The notes: generated by a model not told the origin, from the sequence alone. A stretch of DNA of 6,511 nt from Candidatus Latescibacterota bacterium (GCA_030629295.1 DAOVPH010000091.1:1-6511), one strand, 5' to 3'; shown: positions 1 to 6,511, numbered from the stretch's first letter. Numbers and translations: made by a program.

Positions 1-699
1 GAGTTCTTTCCCCCTCAAGAACTTGTCTCCCGCTCGGATGCCATCTTCACTTTCGGGGGGGATGGCACGATCCTGTTCGCTGCCCGATTTACTGGACCTT
101 CCGCTACTCCCTTGCTGGGAGTGAACTTGGGGAGCTTGGGGTTCCTGACTCAGATCGGCCCCGCTCAATTAGAAGAGGCACTTCGCAGAACTCTCAAGGG
201 AGATTACCAGCTTGACCGGCGAATAACGATTGAAATTGTTTGCAGGGATGAGACCTTTTTCGCCTTAAATGAGGTTGTTATAGAAAAGGGGTCTTCTCTC
301 CGAGTTATCACGATGGAACTCTGGGCCGGAGAGCAGTCAGTTGGCAGTTACATTGCCGACGGGCTGATTATCTCCACCCCGACGGGTTCCACGGCTCACT
401 CTCTGGCTGCCGGGGGGCCAATTCTACACCCCCAGGCCCAAGTTTTAGTTGTAACCCCTATCTCTCTCCATTCTCTGGCAGTGCGTCCCCTGGTCTTCCC
501 TGCCCAGACACTCTTTACTGTTAAGTTAAACACGCAAGGGCCTCAGGCGATAGTAGTCGCAGATGGCCAGAGGGAATGCCAAATTCAACCAGGGGAACAG
601 ATACTGGTGAAAAAGGGCCCTCACACAGTGAACTTGATCGATTTCCAGGAACATTCCTTTTATGATCTGCTCAGGTCGAGATTCAAATGGGGCATTTAG
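1..699 (+). CDS. nadK: NAD kinase (ATP/polyphosphate-dependent), 5'-truncated by window edge
   Basis: This enzyme phosphorylates NAD to NADP in the cytoplasm. The frame is open from base 1, so 232 codons are visible and the true start lies off the left edge; a TTG at 112 is in frame but lies inside the conserved core. Residues here are numbered from base 1. The hallmark GGDGT motif is at 19-23, followed by the NLGSLGFLT block at 42-50, the NE pair at 90-91 that contacts the NAD ribose in the family, and the second signature DG...TPTGSTA at 120-132 leading into AAGGPILHP. A TPISLHSLAVRPLVFP segment follows and matches the TPIxxHxLxxRPLV region of the family. Bacterial NAD kinases are about 260-300 residues, so roughly 40-60 N-terminal residues are missing. 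The residue after TGSTA is His where Tyr is common; I take this as ordinary variation. The next gene is recN, 210 bases downstream, a common bacterial neighbourhood. Confidence 0.96.
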   Translation, partial: EFFPPQELVSRSDAIFTFGGDGTILFAARFTGPSATPLLGVNLGSLGFLTQIGPAQLEEALRRTLKGDYQLDRRITIEIVCRDETFFALNEVVIEKGSSLRVITMELWAGEQSVGSYIADGLIISTPTGSTAHSLAAGGPILHPQAQVLVVTPISLHSLAVRPLVFPAQTLFTVKLNTQGPQAIVVADGQRECQIQPGEQILVKKGPHTVNLIDFQEHSFYDLLRSRFKWGI

Positions 700-719
700 C
701 TGTTTCCGGAACTATGCTG

Positions 720-739
720 ATAGCGTGAGGCCACGCTGT
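720..739 (+). repeat. Stem-loop 21 bases after the nadK stop codon
   Basis: Bases 720-727 pair with 732-739 (eight pairs, one of them a T-G wobble at 721/738) around the four-base loop AGGC; the core AGCGTG/CACGCT is perfect. Its position just after the nadK stop suggests a 3' end structure that could stabilise the mRNA or help termination. There is no T-run after the stem (the following bases are ATGAGACG), so it is not a standard Rho-independent terminator. The pairing is read directly from the sequence; the function is inferred. Confidence 0.35.
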
Positions 740-764
740 ATGAGACGATGACTCCGAGAATAGC

Positions 765-789
765 TTGATTTTCTATGGACAGAAATCAA
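765..789 (+). repeat. Stem-loop between nadK and recN
   Basis: TTGATTT (765-771) pairs with AAATCAA (783-789), and CT (773-774) with AG (781-782), leaving T772 as a one-base bulge and ATGGAC (775-780) as the loop. That gives nine pairs in 25 bases. The stem is AT-rich and no T-tract follows. It is one of three hairpins in this 210-base gap. The structure is visible; any role is unknown. Confidence 0.3.
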
Positions 790-806
790 CCACCAAATCA
801 TAATTG

Positions 807-867
807 GCCACAAAGGCACAAAGACACCCAATATTATCTAATCTTCGTGTCTTGGTGCCTTAGTGGC
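807..867 (+). repeat. Imperfect palindrome made of degenerate 8-bp units upstream of recN
   Basis: The arm at 807-827 is the reverse complement of 847-867 at 19 of 21 positions, around a 19-base AT-rich spacer (828-846). Each arm is itself periodic at 8 bp. The right side reads CTTCGTGT, CTTGGTGC, CTTAGTGG from 843 to 866, and a decayed fourth unit CTAAGTCC at 867-874. The left arm reads GCCACAAA, GGCACAAA, then GACAC. This looks like an interspersed intergenic repeat, since CACAAAG/CTTTGTG-type palindromes recur in many environmental bacterial genomes as I recall. Only one copy lies in this window, so dispersal cannot be shown here. It ends 42 bases before the recN start and could fold in the recN leader. 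No T-tract follows, which argues against a simple terminator. Confidence 0.7.
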
Positions 868-909
868 TAAGTCCTTTCCCGAAAGAGATTTTTACATCTA
901 TTTCAGACT

Positions 910-2628
910 ATGCTACGAGAATTGCACATCAAAAACTATGCTCTGATTGATGAAATACGGGTGGAGTTCTCTGCAGGCCTGAATATAATTACTGGGGAGA
1001 CCGGTGCTGGCAAATCTATCCTCATCGGTTCCCTGGGACAAGTTCTTGGAGAACGGGCCACCCCAGATTTCATCAGAACCGGTGCAGATAGATATGTTGT
1101 CGAAGCACTTTTCCTGCTTGACGGTACCCATCCGGTGTTTGCCGTCCTGAAGCAACTGGGAGTGGAAACCGAGGCGGGAGAACTCATCTTGCGTCGGGAG
1201 ACCTTCACCGAAGGACACAGCCGATGTTACGCCAATGATACCCAGGTCACTGCCCGGGCTCTAAGGTCCATCGGCGATCTGCTGGTAGATATACATGGTC
1301 CCCATAGCCATCAATCTTTGCTTAAGGTAGAAAAACATGTAGACTTCTTAGACAGCTTCGGACAGATGGAAGAACTTGTGGGGCAGATGGGACGGGAATA
1401 TCACCGACTCAACTGCCTGAGAGGTGAGCTGGAGGAATTGAGACAGAGGAAAGCCGCCGCCGAGGAGAAACGGGAACTCTACAGCTTTCAGCTCAAAGAG
1501 ATCACCGACGCCTCCTCCGACCTGGAAAGTTGGGAACAACTGGAACAGGAATGCACTGTTTTGGAGAACAGAGAGCGGTTGGCTGAGGATGTGATTCAGC
1601 TCTATGATCTGTTATATGATGGAGAGGATTCGGTAGCAGAGAGACTGGGAAGAGGTGCTCATTGGCTTAAGGACGCAGCCCGATTTGACCAAATCCTGGC
1701 AGAGAAGAACAAAACCTACGACTCCTTGATTTATGAAGTAGAAGACCTCTCATTTTTCCTGCGCGATTACGGTGAGAAACTGCAAGACGCTCCCCAACGC
1801 TTAGAGGATCTCAGGAACAAACTGGCAGGACTGGAACAGATGAAGAGAAAATACGGAGAGTGTGTGGAGAAAATCTGGGAACGAAAGGAGTTTCTGGAGA
1901 AAGAGCTTGTTCTCTCGGGTAATATTGACCAACAGATAGAAGAAGTGGAGGGGACAGTTCAAGAGCTCCAGGAAGGGTTCTCCCGACGATGCGCTTCGGT
2001 TTCTCGGAAGCGTCGAGCCGCAGCTTCCCATTTAGCTGTTCAGGTCGAGTCTTCCCTAAAGCAATTGGGAATACCCAACGCTCAGTTTGAGGTGAGATTT
2101 TTCGACAGAGAAGACCCCGAGGGAACCGTGGAAATTGACGGCAAGAGGTTCAACCCGGGTCCTACAGGGATCGAGGAGGTGGAGTTCTTTATCTCTACTA
2201 ATGTAGGAGAAGAGAAGAAATCCCTGGTCAAGATAGTCTCCTTGGGCGAGGTTTCCCGGATTATGCTTTCGTTGAAAAGTATCTTAGTAGAGGTAGATGC
2301 CATTCCCACTTTGATCTTTGACGAGATCGATGTGGGCGTCTCCGGACGCATCGCCGAGGCAGTGGGCAGAAAGATGAAACAACTTTCTGCCACTCATCAG
2401 ATCATATCGATAACTCATCTGCCGCAAATAGCCAAGATGGCAGACAGGCACCTCTCTGTTTTTAAGAAGGTCAAAGACGGCAGAAGCACTACCAGAGCGG
2501 TAGGATTAACAGAAGAGGAGAGAATCGAAGAGATAGCGAAGCTTTTGGAAGGAGAGCAAATCTCCCAAACGGCGATCAGGCACGCTGAGGAGATGCTCCA
2601 CCAGAGAGAGAGGAGTACCCGCAGATGA
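910..2628 (+). CDS. recN: DNA repair protein RecN (SMC-like ATPase)
   Basis: RecN is a cytoplasmic SMC-family ATPase recruited to DNA double-strand breaks for recombinational repair. The 572 residues fit the usual 550-580. The N-terminus is typical, with Walker A GETGAGKS at 29-36. A helical, charge-rich coiled-coil region spans about 150-385. The C-terminal lobe carries the signature region SLGEVSR (444-450), Walker B LIFDEIDVGVSG (468-479, catalytic E472) and the switch motif ITHLPQ (501-506). Two positions differ from consensus: HGPHSHQ at 129-135, where HGQHxHQ is usual, and SLGE instead of SGGE. ATG 910 is chosen because it starts the canonical N-terminus and an in-frame TAA at 868 has no other ATG after it. 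No convincing Shine-Dalgarno sequence precedes it, and I see no LexA-type box. The last four bases overlap the next gene. Confidence 0.96.
   Translation: MLRELHIKNYALIDEIRVEFSAGLNIITGETGAGKSILIGSLGQVLGERATPDFIRTGADRYVVEALFLLDGTHPVFAVLKQLGVETEAGELILRRETFTEGHSRCYANDTQVTARALRSIGDLLVDIHGPHSHQSLLKVEKHVDFLDSFGQMEELVGQMGREYHRLNCLRGELEELRQRKAAAEEKRELYSFQLKEITDASSDLESWEQLEQECTVLENRERLAEDVIQLYDLLYDGEDSVAERLGRGAHWLKDAARFDQILAEKNKTYDSLIYEVEDLSFFLRDYGEKLQDAPQRLEDLRNKLAGLEQMKRKYGECVEKIWERKEFLEKELVLSGNIDQQIEEVEGTVQELQEGFSRRCASVSRKRRAAASHLAVQVESSLKQLGIPNAQFEVRFFDREDPEGTVEIDGKRFNPGPTGIEEVEFFISTNVGEEKKSLVKIVSLGEVSRIMLSLKSILVEVDAIPTLIFDEIDVGVSGRIAEAVGRKMKQLSATHQIISITHLPQIAKMADRHLSVFKKVKDGRSTTRAVGLTEEERIEEIAKLLEGEQISQTAIRHAEEMLHQRERSTRR
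2611..2615 (+). promoter_or_regulatory. Shine-Dalgarno AGGAG for the phosphatidyltransferase gene, inside the recN 3' end
   Basis: AGGAG lies nine bases before ATG 2625, within the last codons of recN. This spacing supports that ATG as the start, and with the ATGA overlap it points to translational coupling with recN. Confidence 0.75.
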
Positions 2629-3209
2629 AACGAGCAGCATTGGCAGCAAACCTACTGGCAATAAGCAGGGTGCTTTTGATTCCACCGTTTATTTTCTGCA
2701 TTATCTTCAGCCAAAGAGATGGGTTTTACCTGAATCTGGCCCGGGTGCTACTTCTCTATGGGGTAATGAGCGATATCTTAGATGGGCGACTGGGTGCGTT
2801 AGCTGGGAATAATCCTATCGGTCAGTTTTTAGATCCCTTAGCAGATAAATTATGCATAGCAGCGATTTATATCTCTCTTTCTTTGGTCTGGCATAACCCT
2901 CCCCTGTGGTTAACTTCCATAGTAGTAGGGCGCTTTCTGGTTGTGCGTCTGCTGTGGTTAATCGGGTTCTTAAGGGCAAAGGAGAAATTGCACTCTTTTC
3001 TTCAGAAAAAGAGCATTTTGACCAAGTCCAATCTGTGGGGAAAGGCCTCCTCCTGGTCTCAGGCGATACTTATTGTCGCCATTCTGTTCTCTCTGCCCGG
3101 AGGCTGGGTCACCTTTCTCTACTGGACAGTGGCGGCTATCACGGTGACAACAGGGATAATTTACTTAGTCCAGGGGGGGCGAGAGGCAAAGAGGTTGGGC
3201 TTAGTCTGA
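2625..3209 (+). CDS. CDP-alcohol phosphatidyltransferase, PgsA-like integral membrane enzyme
   Basis: Family members transfer a phosphatidyl group from a CDP-lipid to an alcohol such as glycerol 3-phosphate, in the inner membrane, as part of phospholipid synthesis. The 194 residues match PgsA length. An NLLAISRVLLIP segment (9-20) matches the family's NLLTxxRxxxxP. The metal-binding acidic residues are all present: D50, D53, G54, G66, D70 and D74, ending in FLDPLADK. About six hydrophobic segments are visible (near 8-28, 37-50, 76-89, 92-115, 144-158 and 161-184). The oddity is the middle of the motif: the usual AR after DGxx is GA here, and the DG-to-G spacing is one residue short (11 instead of 12). 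PgsA is the likeliest subfamily, but the substrate cannot be fixed from sequence. The start codon overlaps the recN stop as ATGA, so the pair is probably one operon. Confidence 0.87.
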   Translation: MKRAALAANLLAISRVLLIPPFIFCIIFSQRDGFYLNLARVLLLYGVMSDILDGRLGALAGNNPIGQFLDPLADKLCIAAIYISLSLVWHNPPLWLTSIVVGRFLVVRLLWLIGFLRAKEKLHSFLQKKSILTKSNLWGKASSWSQAILIVAILFSLPGGWVTFLYWTVAAITVTTGIIYLVQGGREAKRLGLV

Positions 3210-3392
3210 GCAAAATTGCTTTGGAACAGAGGAATTATCGGTTACTTGAAGATTAAGTCGCTGTCAGTAGCGCATCAAATCCGAACCTGAATATAAGTCC
3301 TTGAATTTCATCTTGTTCGTCGCCCTGTTGCTCGCTTCACCAAGAGTAACACCGGGTGATTTTTATATTCTGTCTTCCATATTGGTAAAGAT
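3210..3392 (+). other. Non-coding gap before the ABC exporter pair
   Basis: I see no gene or strong terminator in these 183 bases. A weak hairpin, TCACC (3337-3341) with GGTGA (3355-3359), is followed by TTTTT (3360-3364); five pairs across a 13-base loop is marginal for a terminator. TATATT at 3364-3369 would suit a -10 element for the ABC genes, leaving a short leader, but the base run 17 bases upstream (CAAGAG) is not a good -35. A new transcription unit probably begins here; this is inference from the gap. Confidence 0.35.
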
Positions 3393-5129
3393 ATGAAAAA
3401 CTTGTTGCTTCTGAAGAGCTTTCTGCTGAGACATAAGGGACAGTTGGTCCTTGGCGTTATCGCCCTGGTGTTCAGCAACCTATCTGCTCTGCTGGTTCCT
3501 CGCATTTTACGGGACATCATAGATGGTTTAAGAACGGAAATAAGCAGGGGGGCACTTGTGCGATATGCCCTGCTTATAGTCTTTTTGACTATCATTGCCG
3601 GTGCATTTAGATTTCTGACCCGTTACAAATTGATTGGCACCTCATTCACTATCGCATACGAACTGCGCAACCATCTGTTTGCCCACCTTCAAAGACTTTC
3701 CACCTCATATTTTAAGAAGATGCGGACCGGAGACATAATGGCCCGGGCGACAAACGACCTTGAGGCTGTGCGAAGGTTGCTAGGTCCAGGCGTTCTAAAT
3801 CTGCTTAACATAGCCATTATGGGACCTATTGCTATTGGCCTGATGATAGGCATCTCTCCTCGGCTCACTCTGTATGCCATAATGCCCTTGCCTTTTTTGA
3901 CCTTCATCATAGCCGTCGTTCGCCCTAAGATATTTAGCCGCTTCCAACAGGTACAGGAACAGTTCTCTTCACTTAGTGCGAAGGCACAGGAAAACCTGAC
4001 AGGTATAAGGGTGATAAAAGCCTACGCACAGGAGGAGAACGAGATAAACAGCTTCCGGCAGATAAATCAAGGATATTTAGAGAGAAATATGGGATTAGTG
4101 AAGATTTGGGGCCTATTTTGGCCTTTTATAAGGCTTATTGCCGGTATCAGTATGGCCGTGGTGTTATGGCTCGGTGGTCAGCAGGTAATCGCTGACCGTA
4201 TCTCTTTAGGTCAATTTGTCCAATTCACTAATTACCTTATGATGCTCACCTGGCCTATGATGGCCTTAGGATGGGTAATAAACTTGCTGCAGAGAGGTTC
4301 TGTCTCAATGAGCAGAATCGCCGAGATCCTGAACCAAACTCCTGAGATTAAAGATAGTAAAGAGAGGAAAAGTATCCAGACCCTGGAGGGAATCATCGAG
4401 TTCAGAAATGTAAGTTTCGCCTATGATACAACACAGGTTCTCAAGAACATAAATCTAAAGATAGAGAAAGGTATGACCGTAGCTATTGTGGGGCCCACCG
4501 GGGCAGGCAAGACCACTCTGGTTAATCTAATCCCCCGGTTATTCGATGTCACTGAAGGACAAGTAATTATTAATGGGATAGATGTGAGACAAATTCCTCT
4601 GAAACTTCTGCGGAAAAGCATTGGCTATACTCCCCAGGAGAGTTTCCTCTTTTCCGAAAGTATCAAGGAAAATATCGCATACGGTTTGGAAGATGGCGAT
4701 GAGCATCTGGTTCAACAGGCAGCCACCATATCAAATCTGACGGATGATATTGAGGGATTCCCCGAGAGATACGACACTATGGTGGGCGAACGCGGAGTTA
4801 CGCTTTCCGGCGGACAAAAACAGCGCGTTGCCTTAGCCAGGGCAATTGCCCGCCATCCTTCAATTCTCATCTTAGACGATGTTTTCTCCAGCGTGGATAC
4901 CTATACCGAAGAAGAAATACTAAGAGAGTTGCGTCAGTTCATGAAAGCCAGAACCAGCATCCTGGTATCACACAGGATATCAACTGTTCGGGAGGCAAAC
5001 CTGATAGTGGTGCTTGAGGATGGACAGATTGCAGAGCAAGGTACACACGAAGAACTGTTGGCCCACGACGGGTTTTATGCCAATATGTATCAGCAGCAAC
5101 AACTGTTGGAAGAAATAGCGAGGATGTGA
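3393..5129 (+). CDS. ABC exporter half-transporter, degenerate-site subunit of a heterodimer (YheI/BmrC, MdlA, TM287-like)
   Basis: This is a type IV (B-family) exporter subunit: six membrane helices fused to one ATPase domain, in the cytoplasmic membrane, likely exporting drugs or lipid-like compounds. The 578 residues are the usual length. Hydrophobic segments lie near 17-38, 57-76, 133-154, 157-176, 241-262 and 278-298. The nucleotide-binding domain has the A-loop Tyr344, Walker A GPTGAGKT (367-374), Q-loop Gln415, signature LSGGQ (471-475), Walker B ILILD (491-495) and switch His527. The residue after Walker B is Asp496, where catalytic Glu is expected (LDDVFSSVD). This substitution marks the degenerate-site partner of heterodimeric exporters, and a second half-transporter gene starts 11 bases downstream. 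ATG 3393 is the first start after an in-frame TGA at 3357. No good Shine-Dalgarno precedes it. The transported substrate is unknown. Confidence 0.93.
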   Translation: MKNLLLLKSFLLRHKGQLVLGVIALVFSNLSALLVPRILRDIIDGLRTEISRGALVRYALLIVFLTIIAGAFRFLTRYKLIGTSFTIAYELRNHLFAHLQRLSTSYFKKMRTGDIMARATNDLEAVRRLLGPGVLNLLNIAIMGPIAIGLMIGISPRLTLYAIMPLPFLTFIIAVVRPKIFSRFQQVQEQFSSLSAKAQENLTGIRVIKAYAQEENEINSFRQINQGYLERNMGLVKIWGLFWPFIRLIAGISMAVVLWLGGQQVIADRISLGQFVQFTNYLMMLTWPMMALGWVINLLQRGSVSMSRIAEILNQTPEIKDSKERKSIQTLEGIIEFRNVSFAYDTTQVLKNINLKIEKGMTVAIVGPTGAGKTTLVNLIPRLFDVTEGQVIINGIDVRQIPLKLLRKSIGYTPQESFLFSESIKENIAYGLEDGDEHLVQQAATISNLTDDIEGFPERYDTMVGERGVTLSGGQKQRVALARAIARHPSILILDDVFSSVDTYTEEEILRELRQFMKARTSILVSHRISTVREANLIVVLEDGQIAEQGTHEELLAHDGFYANMYQQQQLLEEIARM

Positions 5130-5133
5130 AGGG
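5129..5133 (+). promoter_or_regulatory. Shine-Dalgarno AAGGG for the second ABC subunit
   Basis: AAGGG begins at the last base of the preceding stop codon and lies seven bases before ATG 5141. It decides that start and, with the 11-base gap, indicates co-translation of both subunits from one mRNA. Confidence 0.7.
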
Positions 5134-5140
5134 CACAACT

Positions 5141-6511
5141 ATGACTCATAGCCATGCCAGTGAGTATCAAACGGGCGAGGAAATACTGGGCAAAGCGTAT
5201 GACCGCCGGCTAATGAATCGGCTTATCAGGTATCTTCTCCCCTACAAACTGTTGGTGGTAATATCTCTGGTTACTATTCTTTTGGTATCTGCCTTGCAAC
5301 TGGCAGAGCCATATCTGGTGATGATTGCCATCGACCGTTACATAACTCCCAAAGATAGTTCGGGATTGCTTCGCATAGCCGTGCTGTTTCTGGGCGTGTT
5401 AATCCTGGGTTTCTTATTTCGTTATATCCAGATTCATATTATGCAACTGACTGCCCAGAAGGTGATGTATGACATGAGAACGGGGATATTCGAGCATCTC
5501 CAAGGAATGTCTCTCTCCTTTTTCGACAGAAACCCTGTGGGTAGATTGATGACCCGATTGACCAACGATGTGGAAGTGCTAAGCGAGATGCTCAGCTCTG
5601 GGGTGGTAACTATCCTTGCTGATATCTTTACCCTGATAGGGATAGTGGTGGTTATGCTCCTGCTTAATTTCAAATTAGCGTTGATTAGCTTCTTAGTGCT
5701 TCCTCTATTGATGTGGGTCACATTTCTGTTTCGGCAGAGAGTTCGAGAGGCATATCGGGCTATCAGGGTAAGAATAGCTCGCATTAATGCATTTTTGCAA
5801 GAGAACATTATGGGCATCTCCATTGTCCAGATATTTAATCGGGAAGAGAGAAATCTCAATAAGTTTCGTGATTTGAATCAAGATCATCTGGATGCCCGGT
5901 TGCGATCGCTTCTCTACAGCGCAGTATTTCACCCCACCGTGGAAGTAATCGGCTCTGCTGGTGTTGCCTTAATCGTCTGGTATGGCGGTGGGCAAGTTCT
6001 TAAAAATGTTCTTACCTTTGGTGCGCTGGTCGCCTTTATCCAGTATGTGAACAGATTCTATCAACCGATAAGGGATTTGAGCCAGAAATACAATATTATG
6101 CAGGCAGCTATGGCCTCTTCCGAACGGATATTCAAGCTCTTGGACACAGAACCGGAGATTAAAGATCCACCCCATCCTGTGCCGATGACTACAATAAGGG
6201 GAGAGATTGAATTCAGAAATGTCTGGTTTGCCTACAAGGCGGAAAACTATGTCTTACGGGATGTCTCTTTCCATATCTCCCCAGGGGAAAAGATGGCGTT
6301 TGTTGGCCTAACTGGAGCAGGCAAGACGTCGATAATTAGTCTGTTAGCTCGTTTCTACGATGTGCAGCAAGGAGAGATACTAATCGATGGGGTGAACATC
6401 AGAGATATAGTTCAAAGGCAGCTGCGACAGCATTTGGGAATAGTCTTGCAGGATGTCTTTCTCTTCTCTGGAAGTGTAGAGGATAACATCCGGCTGGGAG
6501 AAGAGAGGATA
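5141..6511 (+). CDS. ABC exporter half-transporter, second subunit of the heterodimer (YheH/BmrD, MdlB, TM288-like), 3'-truncated by window edge
   Basis: This is the likely partner of the preceding gene. The frame stays open from ATG 5141 to the window end (457 codons), which leaves roughly 120-150 residues beyond the edge. A polar stretch of about 25 residues precedes the first membrane segment, longer than in the upstream subunit and typical of this partner type. Hydrophobic segments lie near 36-60, 78-97, 155-177, 179-197, 265-282 and 293-308. FFDRNPVGRLMTRLTNDVE (128-146) and the DRYITP stretch (65-70) are characteristic of the YheH/MdlB group. The ATPase domain shows the A-loop Tyr365, Walker A GLTGAGKT (389-396) and Q-loop Gln437. 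The signature, Walker B and switch His lie off the window. By family precedent this subunit should carry the catalytic Glu and an altered signature; that is prediction, not observation. Confidence 0.93.
   Translation, partial: MTHSHASEYQTGEEILGKAYDRRLMNRLIRYLLPYKLLVVISLVTILLVSALQLAEPYLVMIAIDRYITPKDSSGLLRIAVLFLGVLILGFLFRYIQIHIMQLTAQKVMYDMRTGIFEHLQGMSLSFFDRNPVGRLMTRLTNDVEVLSEMLSSGVVTILADIFTLIGIVVVMLLLNFKLALISFLVLPLLMWVTFLFRQRVREAYRAIRVRIARINAFLQENIMGISIVQIFNREERNLNKFRDLNQDHLDARLRSLLYSAVFHPTVEVIGSAGVALIVWYGGGQVLKNVLTFGALVAFIQYVNRFYQPIRDLSQKYNIMQAAMASSERIFKLLDTEPEIKDPPHPVPMTTIRGEIEFRNVWFAYKAENYVLRDVSFHISPGEKMAFVGLTGAGKTSIISLLARFYDVQQGEILIDGVNIRDIVQRQLRQHLGIVLQDVFLFSGSVEDNIRLGEERI

Noticed and set aside
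112..699. NAD kinase starting at the in-frame TTG at 112
   Set aside because: The GGDGT motif lies upstream in the same open frame (bases 55-69), so the gene begins beyond the left edge.
807..867. CRISPR array
   Set aside because: The units are 8 bp, degenerate and arranged as a palindrome; there are no regular spacers.
700..909. LexA/SOS operator upstream of recN
   Set aside because: I looked for CTGT-N8-ACAG and GAAC-N4-GTTC type boxes and saw none; a lineage-specific operator cannot be excluded.
913..1218. Minus-strand frames of about 90-100 codons opposite the start of recN
   Set aside because: They are antisense to the conserved Walker A region of recN and have no start-site or family support.
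2906..3256. A 116-codon + strand frame overlapping the end of the phosphatidyltransferase gene
   Set aside because: It is out of frame with a well-supported membrane enzyme, and its translation shows no recognisable domain.
3337..3364. Rho-independent terminator before the ABC pair
   Set aside because: The stem has only five pairs with a 13-base loop before TTTTT; this is too weak to call.
3328..3369. Sigma-70 promoter with TTGCTC and TATATT
   Set aside because: The hexamers are about 30 bases apart, far from the usual 16-18, so only the -10-like element is worth mentioning.
5434..5859. A 141-codon minus-strand frame
   Set aside because: It lies wholly within the second ABC subunit's membrane domain on the other strand and encodes no recognisable protein; it is a shadow frame.

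Overview
The window is a stretch of bacterial chromosome with five protein genes, all on the + strand, and only short gaps between them. Composition is close to balanced in GC. Every gene is a housekeeping or transport gene and nothing looks plasmid- or phage-borne. The neighbourhood nadK–recN is a widespread bacterial pairing, so it does not by itself name a phylum. An 8-bp-periodic inverted repeat before recN resembles intergenic repeats I recall from various environmental and poorly cultivated bacterial lineages. I cannot place the organism further from sequence alone.

Layout: (1) 1-699 is the 3' part of an NAD kinase gene (nadK) cut by the left window edge. (2) 700-909 is a non-coding gap with three successive stem-loops, the last a long imperfect palindrome built from degenerate 8-bp units. 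(3) 910-2628 is recN, an SMC-like DNA repair ATPase, overlapped by 4 bases (ATGA) by (4) 2625-3209, a membrane CDP-alcohol phosphatidyltransferase resembling PgsA. (5) 3210-3392 is a gap with no gene. (6) 3393-5129 and (7) 5141 to the right edge are two consecutive half-size ABC exporter genes that very likely encode the two subunits of one heterodimer (YheI/YheH = BmrC/BmrD, MdlA/MdlB or TM287/TM288 type). The second is cut by the window end.

How they work together: nadK makes NADP, recN serves double-strand-break repair and the third gene makes phospholipid. They share a locus rather than a pathway, although recN and the phosphatidyltransferase are surely co-translated. The two ABC genes form a functional unit. 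The first subunit has Asp in place of the catalytic Glu after Walker B, as in asymmetric exporters with one degenerate ATP site.

I found no convincing novel system. The points most worth a second look are the 8-bp-periodic palindrome, departures from consensus in the active-site motif of the phosphatidyltransferase and in two ATPase motifs of RecN, and a pattern of ribosome-binding sites in which only the downstream genes of each pair have a clear Shine-Dalgarno sequence.
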